Positions 8,501 to 16,183 of a stretch of DNA of 43,357 nucleotides are shown here, piece by piece. Under the pieces are notes generated by a model. It searched no databases, was not told where the DNA came from, and was given only the letters and a program-made list of their open reading frames with translations. The stretch spans positions 1 through 43,357 of the forward strand of contig NZ_VZQQ01000052.1 of assembly GCF_014397785.1 (NCBI RefSeq), given 5' to 3'. Numbering within the stretch: position 1 is the first letter of the stretch; the number at the start of each line of letters is the position of its first letter. Position numbers and translations under genes: made by a program. The DNA comes from Paraburkholderia podalyriae. GTDB taxonomy: Bacteria > Pseudomonadota > Gammaproteobacteria > Burkholderiales > Burkholderiaceae.

Positions 8501-9463
8501 ATGAACATGACCGATTCCACACTGATGGTGCGTGTCGCCGCGCGGCGCGACGAAGCCGACGGCATCGTCGGCTTCGAGTTCGTCGACGTAGACGGCCGCG
8601 AGTTGCCGCCGTTCGAGGCGGGCGCGCATATCGACGTCTACGTGCCGGGTGGGCCGGTGCGGCAGTACTCGCTGTGCAATGCGCCAGCCGAACGTCACCG
8701 GTATCAGATCGCGGTGTTGCGCGATGCCGAGTCGCGCGGCGGATCGCGGCGCATGCACGACGCAGTGAACGAAGGCGCCGCGATTCGCATCGGTGTGCCG
8801 CGCAATCACTTCCCGCTCGCGCAGCAGGACGCGAAGCCGCTGTTGCTCGCGGGCGGCATTGGCGTGACGCCGATTCTCTGCATGGCTGAGCATCTGGCAG
8901 CGATGGGCGCGGCGTTCGACATGCATTACTGTGCGCGCTCGAAGAGCCGTGCGGCGTTCGTCGAGCGGATCGCCGCGTCGTCGTGGGCGGATAACGTGCA
9001 ATACCACTTCGACGACGCGCACGGCATGCTCGATCTGAACGCGCTGCTGGCAAGCGCCGGTGCGGACCGGCATCTATACGTGTGCGGCCCACAAGGTTTC
9101 ATGAACGCGGCGCTCGACATGGCGCGCTCGCTCGGCTGGAACGATGAGCGTCTGCACTACGAATACTTCGCGGCGACGCAGCCGTCGGGCGATGGCGCGT
9201 CGTTCGACGTGCGGCTCGCGCGCTCCGGTCGGATCGTGTCGATTGCGGCCGATTGCACGGTCACGCAGGCACTCGCGGCGGCGGGCGTCGACGTGCCGGT
9301 GTCGTGCGGGCAGGGCATCTGCGGCACCTGCATCACGCGGGTGCTCGAAGGCGAGCCCGATCACCGCGACCTGTTTCTGTCGCCAGAGGAGCAGGCCCTC
9401 AACGACCAGTTCCTGCCGTGCTGCTCACGTGCGAAGTCGAGGGTGCTCGTGCTCGACCTGTAA
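8501..9463 (+). CDS. Oxygenase reductase: flavin, NAD and [2Fe-2S] ferredoxin domains (VanB/phthalate dioxygenase reductase family)
   Basis: A 320-residue electron-transfer partner for the Rieske oxygenase. Domains run in the PDR order: a flavin-binding barrel (about 1-100, with RQYSLCN), an NAD-binding domain (about 105-225, with LLAGGIGVTPI and CGPQGFM), and a C-terminal plant-type ferredoxin with CGQGICGTC and a last cysteine near QFLPCCS. ATG 8501 is preceded by GGAGG and starts 14 bp after the SDR stop codon. The open frame extends further upstream only because of high GC content. Vanillate demethylase-type reductases share this architecture. Confidence 0.94.
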   Translation: MNMTDSTLMVRVAARRDEADGIVGFEFVDVDGRELPPFEAGAHIDVYVPGGPVRQYSLCNAPAERHRYQIAVLRDAESRGGSRRMHDAVNEGAAIRIGVPRNHFPLAQQDAKPLLLAGGIGVTPILCMAEHLAAMGAAFDMHYCARSKSRAAFVERIAASSWADNVQYHFDDAHGMLDLNALLASAGADRHLYVCGPQGFMNAALDMARSLGWNDERLHYEYFAATQPSGDGASFDVRLARSGRIVSIAADCTVTQALAAAGVDVPVSCGQGICGTCITRVLEGEPDHRDLFLSPEEQALNDQFLPCCSRAKSRVLVLDL

Positions 9464-9559
9464 CGGCAATCGCCGGCCCGGCCGCATCAGGCGGCCGGCG
9501 CCATCCATCGGAAAGAAAGAGAACGGGGGGCCGCTGGCACGCCCGGCATTGGAGGAGTC

Positions 9560-10819
9560 ATGGAGAAAAATCTGGCCTCGTCGGAGGGTGTGCCCGCGAG
9601 CGTCTGGACGGCGAACGGTGCGCGGGATGCGAGTAGCGCCGACGCGAGTCCGTATCGCTGGGTCGCGCTGTTCATCGTCTGGGCCGCGTTTCTGCTCAGC
9701 TATGTGGTCCGCGTTGCGTGGAGTACGGTGGCCGCGCCGGTCGGCGCGTCGCTCGGCATCAGCGTGTCGATGCTCGGCGCGTTCGTGACCGCTTTCTACG
9801 CGGGCTATGTGATTGCGAATGTGGTCGGCGGCATGCTGACCGACCTGCTCGGCGGCCGCGCGATGCTGACGCTCGCGCTGCTGCCGCTCGGCGTGCTCAC
9901 GTTCACGTTCGGCTATGCGCATTCGCTCGGATTCGGCATCATGATTCAGGCTGCGATGGGTTTCGCGGCGGGCGCCGACTACTCGGCCGGCATGAAGATC
10001 ATTCCCGCATGGTTCACGCGCGACCGTGGTCGCGCCATGGGCCTCTATACGACCGCGACGTCGCTCGCCGTCGTGATCGCGAATGCGGTCGTGCCGTCGT
10101 TCTCCGCGCGCCACGGCTGGTCGAACGCATTCCATATGCTCGGCATCGTCACGTTCGCGTGGGGCATCGTCACGTTGCTGCTGCTGAAGAACCGCCCGTC
10201 GAACGAACCGAAACCCGCGCGCAACACCATGCAGGAAATGCTCGGCCTGTTGCGCAACCGTAACCTGGTCGCGCTTTCGATCGCGGGCTGCGGCGGGTTG
10301 TGGGCGACCGTCGGCTTCGGTGCATGGGGCAACGCGCTGATGACCCGGCAATACGGAATCGCGCCGGTCGTCGCCGGATCGATCGTCGCGTCGTTCGGCA
10401 TCGGCGCGGTGATCGCGAAGCCGACGCTCGGATGGATATCCGACCTGCCCGGCGCGTCGCGGCGGATGATGTCGATCGGCTGCCTGACCGCGTTCGCGAT
10501 CGCGCTGCTGGTGTTCGGCTATTGCTCGACGGTGCATCAGTTCTACCTGGTCGCGCCGATTCTCGGTGCGTTCTCGTTCGGCTATCTGCCGGTGCTGATG
10601 GCACAGATCAGCGACGCGTCCGGCAAGCGTCTCGCAGGCGCGAGCGCAGGCTGGACCAATGCGATCTGGCAGTCCGGCAGCGCGGTGTCGCCGATGGTGG
10701 TCGGCTCGCTGTATGGCGCGAGCCATTCGTTCATGCTCGCGCTCTTCACGCTCGCGATCGGACCCGCCATCGCGGTCGTCGCGATGTTCTTCGTCAACCC
10801 GCACATTGCACGCGAATGA
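9560..10819 (+). CDS. Major facilitator superfamily transporter, probable aromatic-acid uptake
   Basis: A 419-residue protein with about 12 predicted membrane helices. The N-terminal half carries the MFS loop motif (GGMLTDLLGGRAML), and a second related loop (GWISDLPGASRRMM) follows the central cytoplasmic loop near residue 215. GGAGG lies just before ATG 9560. It is the fourth gene of the Rieske operon, 96 bp after the reductase gene; that gap contains a GC-rich stem-loop (CCGGCCGC-ATCAG-GCGGCCGG, about 9477-9498). The neighbours suggest it imports the operon's aromatic substrate. The substrate itself is not determined by sequence. Confidence 0.9.
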   Translation: MEKNLASSEGVPASVWTANGARDASSADASPYRWVALFIVWAAFLLSYVVRVAWSTVAAPVGASLGISVSMLGAFVTAFYAGYVIANVVGGMLTDLLGGRAMLTLALLPLGVLTFTFGYAHSLGFGIMIQAAMGFAAGADYSAGMKIIPAWFTRDRGRAMGLYTTATSLAVVIANAVVPSFSARHGWSNAFHMLGIVTFAWGIVTLLLLKNRPSNEPKPARNTMQEMLGLLRNRNLVALSIAGCGGLWATVGFGAWGNALMTRQYGIAPVVAGSIVASFGIGAVIAKPTLGWISDLPGASRRMMSIGCLTAFAIALLVFGYCSTVHQFYLVAPILGAFSFGYLPVLMAQISDASGKRLAGASAGWTNAIWQSGSAVSPMVVGSLYGASHSFMLALFTLAIGPAIAVVAMFFVNPHIARE

Positions 10820-10894
10820 TCGCTTCCCTGACGACAGCGGTCGAACGATTGCTATCTCGCTCTACACAACAATTTAATTTCCAGCAGGAGACAC

Positions 10895-11995
10895 ATGGTG
10901 AAGCACAAGCCTCTCGCCGGGCCGTCGACGGTCCTTTTCGCGTGCGGTATCGGCATCAGCGGCGCGGCTCACGCGCAGTCGTCGGTCACGCTGTATGGCA
11001 TCGTCGACTCGGGCGTGACCTACGTGACCCACGCTGCCACGTCGCAGGGATCGTCGGGCACGCAGGTCGCCCTTGGCAGCGGCAATCGGCTGAACTCGCG
11101 TTGGGGTTTCACGGGTAAGGAAGATCTCGGCAACGGCTTGCGAGCGATTTTCACGCTCGAATCGGGCATGGCGATGAACACCGGCGCGCTGCAGCAAGGG
11201 GGGCGGCTGTTCGGCCGCCAGGCGTTCGTCGGGATCGAATCGAACCGCTACGGCGCGATGATGCTCGGCCGGCAGATGACGCCGATGTATCGCTACTCCC
11301 TCGCGCTCGATCCGCTCGGTTATTCGAGTTACGGCCTTTCCGCGCAGGACGCGCAGTTCGTCGGTCGCGCGGATAACTCGGTTTCGTATCTCGGCCACGT
11401 CGGACCGTTCGAGCTGAATGCGCTCTACAGCTTCGGCTACGACGCCGTCACCTACAGCGTGCCGGTGGCCGGCTCGTTCCGCGTCGGCAAGCAGTACGAC
11501 ATCGGTGGACGTTATATACAGGGGCCGCTGAACCTGACGTTCGTGTACGAGCAGCGGCAAGGCTCGGCGATCGCGTCTTCGGGCGACAGCGAGCGGCGCT
11601 ACGTGGCCGGCGGGTCGTATCAGCTCGGCAAGGCGACGCTGTACGGCGGCTATGAACTGCTGCTGAACAATGTCCAGTCGACGCTCGCCGCATCGCCGCC
11701 GCAGTCGATGGCGTTCGCGGGCGTGCGCTATCGAGTGACGCCGGCGCTGGACCTCGCGGCCGCGACTTACTACCACGCGTATCGCCGGGTCGACGCGCAC
11801 GCATTGAGCACCGGCGTCAACGCGGACTACTGGCTGTCGAAGCGCACGGCGCTGTACACCGACATCACGTATGTGATCAACAGCTCGAAGGCCGCGCTGA
11901 GCGCGACGGGTTGGGCGACCTCGGTGGCGACGACGACCGTGAAGACCGGTGCGAACCAGCTGGCGGTGGCGATCGGCGTGCTGCACAAGTTCTAA
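10895..11995 (+). CDS. General outer-membrane porin (Burkholderiales OmpC-like)
   Basis: A 366-residue outer-membrane barrel. The signal peptide ends at AHA before QSSVTLYGIVDSG, the mature N-terminus characteristic of Burkholderia/Neisseria-type trimeric porins. SRWGFTGKEDLGNGLRAIFTLE and FGRQAFVGI are hallmark strands, and the protein ends in HKF, with the terminal phenylalanine needed for barrel assembly. CAGGAGA precedes ATG 10895. It closes the catabolic operon and probably admits its substrate across the outer membrane. The 75-bp gap from the MFS gene could also hold its own promoter. Confidence 0.93.
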   Translation: MVKHKPLAGPSTVLFACGIGISGAAHAQSSVTLYGIVDSGVTYVTHAATSQGSSGTQVALGSGNRLNSRWGFTGKEDLGNGLRAIFTLESGMAMNTGALQQGGRLFGRQAFVGIESNRYGAMMLGRQMTPMYRYSLALDPLGYSSYGLSAQDAQFVGRADNSVSYLGHVGPFELNALYSFGYDAVTYSVPVAGSFRVGKQYDIGGRYIQGPLNLTFVYEQRQGSAIASSGDSERRYVAGGSYQLGKATLYGGYELLLNNVQSTLAASPPQSMAFAGVRYRVTPALDLAAATYYHAYRRVDAHALSTGVNADYWLSKRTALYTDITYVINSSKAALSATGWATSVATTTVKTGANQLAVAIGVLHKF

Positions 11996-12036
11996 CGGCG
12001 ACGGCGCGCCCTTGGCGGTGCGCGCTGCGAGATTGC

Positions 12037-14634
12037 TCAATCGCTCAGCGCGTCGCGATGAGCGCGCTGGCCTTTCGTCGACGCGTAATACCGCTCCAAT
12101 GCATCGGTCGAGCGCGCGCCCAACGTGCGGATCCGCGCGAGCCAGTCGGTTTCAACCGGCCACTCACCGGCGATCACGCGTGGATAGATCTGCCGCGCGT
12201 AGCGATGCAGCGCCTTCGCGCCGATGTTGCCGCTGACACCAAGCAGCGCGTGCAAGCTTACGTGCGTCGCCTTGATGTCCACGGCCGTGCTGTTTGCCGC
12301 GAGCCGCTCGATGAGCAAGCGAATCTGTTCGATGCCGCCCAGGAACGATTCGTCGAGCAGATCGAGCGAGACCAGTTCCTCGAGGTGCGGTTCGTCGAGC
12401 AGGTTTTCTTCGGCGATGATCGCGGACGCGGGCGCGCTGACAGCTGGAGTCAACGCCACCGGCGTCGCCGCAAAATCCGTTTGCCCCGTGGCGCCCGCGG
12501 TTTCCACGATTCGTTGTGGCGCGTCCGTAACCAGCGCGCCGCGCGTGCCGCACTGCCGCGCGAGACAGGCATACAGCGAGCCGGCCTGCACGGGCTTGAT
12601 CAACACCTCGTTCATCCCGGCGGCAAAGCACGCCTGCACCGCTTCGCTATCGGAATGACTGGTCAGCGCGATGATCGGCACCGTCGCATAGGCATCGGTG
12701 CGCGCGCGGATCGACTTCGTCGTGTCGATGCCGCTCATACCCGGCATGTTCATGTCCATCAGGATCGCATCGATAAAACCGTCTTCGTGCAGCCTGGTCA
12801 GCACCGCCTGACCGTGGTCGGCTTCGATGACGCTCGCGCCGCAGCGTTCCAGATACGCCTTCGCGACGAGCCGGCTGTAGGTGTCGTCGTCGGCGATCAC
12901 GAACGTCCTGCCGGCGAAGCCGTCAGGGGGCTCGCCCTGCAAATGCCGTGCGCCGTTGTCGAAGAGGGCCTGCACCGCGGTGATCAGCTCCTGCACATTC
13001 GACGTCTTGCTGATGATCTCGTCCATGCCGGCGCGCCTCGCGCGCAGCCGCACCGCGTTGCCCGGCTCGGCGGTATAGGCGGCGATCAGCACGTTGCGGT
13101 TCGGGCAATCGCGCGCGGCACGGATGCGCTCGGTGGCCGCGTAGCCGTCCATCTCAGGCATGCTGATGTCCATCAGCACGAGGTCATACAGCGGTACGCG
13201 TTGCAAGGCGGAGAGCGCGAGTTCGCCGTTCGACGCCTCGCTGACATAGGCGCCGGCCTTCGTCAGCACGCGGCGGGTGCGGGCGCGCAGCGTGTCGTCG
13301 TCGTCGACGACGAGCACGCGCCTGGCCTTGAACGCCGGCATCGCGCGTTCGAACAGGCGCCGCTCGTGCTCCGCGACCTCGTCGGCTGCCACCGGCGGAA
13401 AGCGCAGCGTGAACGCGGTGAACTTGCCGGATTCCGATTCGCAGTCGATGCTGCCGCCGAACGCGCGCATCGCGCGCTGGCAGTATGCGAGCCCGAGCCC
13501 GGTGCCGCCCGAGTTGCCGGCCGTGCGAAACGGCTCGAACAGATGCTGCAGGATCTCCGGCGCGATGCCGGGGCCGGTGTCGCGCACGATTACCGAGTCG
13601 TGGTCGACGGTCAAGGTCAGTGTCGCCTGCGGATACGCGACGACGTGATGCAGCGCGTTCTTGATCAGGTTAAAGAGCGTGAACAGATAGACCGTCTCGT
13701 CGATCTTGAACACGAAGTCGCGCCTGACGACGAGGCTTACCTTCGCGCGTTCCCTGTCGTTGTCGAAGCCATATTCGGCGAGCGCCTTGCGGGTGGTCGC
13801 GGCCGCATGCAGGTAGCTGAGGCTGTCCGGGCGGATCGATTTCGCGCTGACTTCGTCGAGTGTCATCGCGATGATGCGCAGGCCGCGCTCGATCGACAAT
13901 TGCCCCTGCGCGAGATGGTTGTACATCAGCGAGGCCGTGCCGTCCGTCAGCGTGGGCGCCGCGCCCGCTTCGCTCGCAGCCGGCAGCGCTTCTTCGACCC
14001 GGTCGAGCACGTGCCGCAACTGGCTCAGCGGATTGCGCATCTCGTGCGCGATGGAACCCGCGAGCGCCTGCAACGCACGGTTCTTTTCGACGAAGATGCG
14101 TCCCTTGCTGATCGCGTGACTGAACGCCATGCTGCACAGCACGACCACCGGCAGCAGCGCGAGATTGGACTTGTCCTGCGCGCTGAGAACGACCGGCGTC
14201 GGCGCGCTCAGCACGCCTGCGAGCCCGCCGGAAAACACACCGATTCCGATGCAGGTCATCAGCAGCAGCGGGTTGTCGATACACAGCGCCAGAATGAAGA
14301 TCATCATGACCTCGGTCATCATCCACATTGTGGAGAAACCGTTTCTGACGGTCAGGAACGTGCAGACGAACGGCAGCACGTAGATCAGGCAGCAATGCCA
14401 GTAGACCAGCAGCGCGGGGTTGTAGCGCCTCGGCCAGCGTGCATGGAACAGCAGCGGAACGCAGACGGCCGCCGCGCTGAGCCGCAGCAGCAGGTTATCG
14501 TAGGGCTGCGGAAGGATGTAGGTCCAGACGACGTAATAGATGGGGTGACACAGGAGGCCGAGTGCGCCTCCCCATCGGATTGCGAACCTGCTTCTTTCCA
14601 GCATATCCCGCATGCTTTCGCGCGGTATCGCCAT
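12037..14634 (-). CDS. CqsS/LqsS-type polytopic hybrid histidine kinase with two receivers and an Hpt domain
   Basis: An 865-residue kinase. The N-terminus (about 20-175) has roughly six membrane helices with almost no periplasmic domain, as in the alpha-hydroxyketone receptors CqsS (Vibrio) and LqsS (Legionella). HisKA follows with H197 in SIAHEMRNPLSQLR, a wording typical of that family. HATPase residues are N326 and D352 (DTGPG) with GGTGLGLAY. Receiver 1 has D489 (MDISMPEMDG), receiver 2 has D627 (MDMNMPGMSG), and the Hpt has H795 (HALLGVSG). CqsS has one receiver, so the second receiver plus Hpt extends the relay. ATG 14634 has TTGGAGG just upstream and lies 16 bp after the stop codon of the acyl-ACP-reductase-like gene, so the two are almost certainly co-transcribed. 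No response regulator is adjacent. The ligand is unknown. Confidence 0.9.
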   Translation of the reverse strand: MAIPRESMRDMLERSRFAIRWGGALGLLCHPIYYVVWTYILPQPYDNLLLRLSAAAVCVPLLFHARWPRRYNPALLVYWHCCLIYVLPFVCTFLTVRNGFSTMWMMTEVMMIFILALCIDNPLLLMTCIGIGVFSGGLAGVLSAPTPVVLSAQDKSNLALLPVVVLCSMAFSHAISKGRIFVEKNRALQALAGSIAHEMRNPLSQLRHVLDRVEEALPAASEAGAAPTLTDGTASLMYNHLAQGQLSIERGLRIIAMTLDEVSAKSIRPDSLSYLHAAATTRKALAEYGFDNDRERAKVSLVVRRDFVFKIDETVYLFTLFNLIKNALHHVVAYPQATLTLTVDHDSVIVRDTGPGIAPEILQHLFEPFRTAGNSGGTGLGLAYCQRAMRAFGGSIDCESESGKFTAFTLRFPPVAADEVAEHERRLFERAMPAFKARRVLVVDDDDTLRARTRRVLTKAGAYVSEASNGELALSALQRVPLYDLVLMDISMPEMDGYAATERIRAARDCPNRNVLIAAYTAEPGNAVRLRARRAGMDEIISKTSNVQELITAVQALFDNGARHLQGEPPDGFAGRTFVIADDDTYSRLVAKAYLERCGASVIEADHGQAVLTRLHEDGFIDAILMDMNMPGMSGIDTTKSIRARTDAYATVPIIALTSHSDSEAVQACFAAGMNEVLIKPVQAGSLYACLARQCGTRGALVTDAPQRIVETAGATGQTDFAATPVALTPAVSAPASAIIAEENLLDEPHLEELVSLDLLDESFLGGIEQIRLLIERLAANSTAVDIKATHVSLHALLGVSGNIGAKALHRYARQIYPRVIAGEWPVETDWLARIRTLGARSTDALERYYASTKGQRAHRDALSD

Positions 14635-14650
14635 CAGGCCTCCAAGTTCA

Positions 14651-15883
14651 TCAGGACCCCATCATTTCATGCGTATTGCATTGTTCTGCTGCGACGACTT
14701 CGGCGAGCGAATCGCCGTTCTTGCCGTGGAACGGTCCGACCGAAAAGCCGTACTTCTTCAGAAGACCATGAGTATAAGAGACCGACCACACGGGCGGGCT
14801 GCCGATGATGAAATCCGATGCGATCCCTTCCTGCCACGCCGAATAACCTTCGGCGAAACAGGTGTAGCAGTCGCGCGTGGACGGCAGCCTGAACGGGAAC
14901 GCGGTGTCGAGTCCGGCGGGGCCACGCGCGAAGCATTCAATATAGAGCGTGTGACCGCGAGAAGCGAGTTCCGCTTCGACGCTTGCGGCGCGCGGATGCG
15001 AGTCGTCGATCCAGAATTGCGCGCGTTTGAGATCGGCCGCGGTAAGGTAAGGCACGCTCGTACTGCTCGCGAGAATCGCGCCGTCGAAGTCCGGCAGCGG
15101 CGTGTCGGGGCTGAAGGTATGGACCGAGACCTTCGATTTGCCGAGCAGGTCCGACGCGAGCAGTTCCTTCGCCTGATCGATCAGCAGGTTGATCTTGTCC
15201 GGCAGATCGATCAACACCAGCTCCTTGGGCGCATCCTTGTACAGCAGATACTTCGCGACCGTCGTGCCGAGCCGGCCGGCCGCGCCGAACAGCGCGAGCT
15301 TCGTGTTGCCGAGTTCGAGGTCGAGCTGCTCGCAGCAATGCATCGCCCAGTCCTTCAGCATCGCCGCGGTCGCCGCGTGCCCGGTGGTAATGTGCGGCGG
15401 CTTGATCGGCCGGGGCAGCGCGCCGTAATTGCACGCGTACGGCGTCGACGCGCCCATCGCGACCATGTTCAAGCCCGCCTTTCTGGCGAGTTCGAGCGCC
15501 GGAAAGAATTGCGTCTCGCGAAAACGCTTGATGCCGCGCGGGCTGCCGAGCCACATTTCCAGCGGCACCGGGCACGCGATATTCGCTCCGATCACCTGCG
15601 AGCCTGAATAGATCGGCGACGCGATGAAAGGCCTGGTTTTCCACAATTCCTCTTCGAACGATTCGCTTCGTTCGCGAACGTTATGAAAAGAAAATGAAAG
15701 AGTTTCCCAGTCGGTCGCGTGAAACAGAAAACCGACACCCCCCTGACGGGTCGGCAAGCTATCGCGGATCTGCTCCGGGCGAATTTCGTGTTTGAGCTCG
15801 ATCGGTGCACTATTCCGATGCAAAAGAAGTCCGGTTGGCTCGTTTGAAACAATTGACACGTCTCGAAGGAGAGCGGTTTTCAT
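14651..15883 (-). CDS. Acyl-ACP-reductase-like NAD(P)-dependent enzyme (long-chain fatty acyl reductase family)
   Basis: A 410-residue protein. The central segment has HITTGHAATAAML followed by a Rossmann glycine motif FGAAGRLGTTVAKYLL (199-214), the same order as FTTG...ICGATGDIGSAV that I recall for cyanobacterial acyl-ACP reductases. Near the C-terminus, C339 and C342 lie in DCYTCFAEG, matching the CFAE segment of those enzymes. Those enzymes reduce acyl-ACP or acyl-CoA to fatty aldehyde through a cysteine thioester. The N-terminal about 85 residues differ from what I remember of the cyanobacterial proteins. AAGGA precedes ATG 15883. The gene lies directly upstream of the CqsS-like kinase gene, so a role in making a fatty-acyl-derived signal is plausible but inferred. 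A quinate/shikimate-dehydrogenase-like oxidoreductase is the fallback label. Confidence 0.72.
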   Translation of the reverse strand: MKTALLRDVSIVSNEPTGLLLHRNSAPIELKHEIRPEQIRDSLPTRQGGVGFLFHATDWETLSFSFHNVRERSESFEEELWKTRPFIASPIYSGSQVIGANIACPVPLEMWLGSPRGIKRFRETQFFPALELARKAGLNMVAMGASTPYACNYGALPRPIKPPHITTGHAATAAMLKDWAMHCCEQLDLELGNTKLALFGAAGRLGTTVAKYLLYKDAPKELVLIDLPDKINLLIDQAKELLASDLLGKSKVSVHTFSPDTPLPDFDGAILASSTSVPYLTAADLKRAQFWIDDSHPRAASVEAELASRGHTLYIECFARGPAGLDTAFPFRLPSTRDCYTCFAEGYSAWQEGIASDFIIGSPPVWSVSYTHGLLKKYGFSVGPFHGKNGDSLAEVVAAEQCNTHEMMGS

Positions 15884-15938
15884 TGGTTTTTCCTTGGTTT
15901 TGAATAGACGCTGGAAAAGTCAGCGCGCGGCGTGGCCA

Positions 15939-15953
15939 GCCGGTCGGACCGGC
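15939..15953. promoter_or_regulatory. 15-bp palindrome upstream of acyl-reductase gene (operator candidate)
   Basis: GCCGGTC-G-GACCGGC is perfectly symmetrical and lies 56-70 bp before the start codon on the minus strand, a typical operator position. No regulator gene is adjacent, so the binding protein is unknown. Confidence 0.4.
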
Positions 15954-16100
15954 GACCCATCAACTCTAGAGAAATCCGCGCGAATGCGCCCGTCTGTTCG
16001 TGCACACAGGCATTCAAGAGCGCTCTGAGAAGAGCTGCCCGCCGGCTGGGAATCGGCTTTGGGCGAACTTCTGAAAGAATGTCGGTAAAACTTTCGATGT

Positions 16101-16125
16101 ATTACGGCGCGTCGCGCGCCGTAAT
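16101..16125. repeat. Perfect 11-bp inverted repeat with 3-nt loop
   Basis: ATTACGGCGCG-TCG-CGCGCCGTAAT. It could be a hairpin or an operator. It lacks a T-run on either strand, so it is not a typical terminator, and a better terminator for pldA lies next to it. Confidence 0.6.
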
Positions 16126-16135
16126 TGAATGTCAA

Positions 16136-16158
16136 AAAGGACCGCTCGACGGTCCTTT
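16136..16158 (-). terminator. Rho-independent terminator of pldA
   Basis: On the minus strand AAAGGACCG, a 5-nt loop, and CGGTCCTTT are followed by further T residues. It starts 26 bp after the pldA stop codon. It indicates that pldA is not simply co-transcribed with the downstream enzyme-kinase pair. Confidence 0.85.
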
Positions 16159-16183
16159 GCTTGCATCTCAGGCGAACTCCGGA

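Larger units (their letters stand above)
15884..16183. other. Regulatory intergenic region upstream of the acyl-reductase/kinase pair
   Basis: These 300 bp contain the pldA terminator (16136-16158), a perfect 11-bp inverted repeat (16101-16125) and a 15-bp palindrome (15939-15953). No gene is seen. The promoter for the enzyme-kinase operon must lie here, since the terminator separates it from pldA. Confidence 0.6.

Noticed and set aside
9477..9498. GC-rich stem-loop between the reductase and MFS genes as a terminator
   Set aside because: No T-run follows and the downstream MFS gene belongs to the same operon; at most it modulates mRNA stability.
9425..10804. 459-codon minus frame opposite the MFS gene
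   Set aside because: Arg/His/Glu-rich shadow of a real 12-helix transporter on the plus strand.
11911..14808. 965-codon plus-strand frame
   Set aside because: It lies wholly opposite the hybrid kinase gene, has charged low-complexity composition and no domain: a shadow frame caused by GC-rich codon use.
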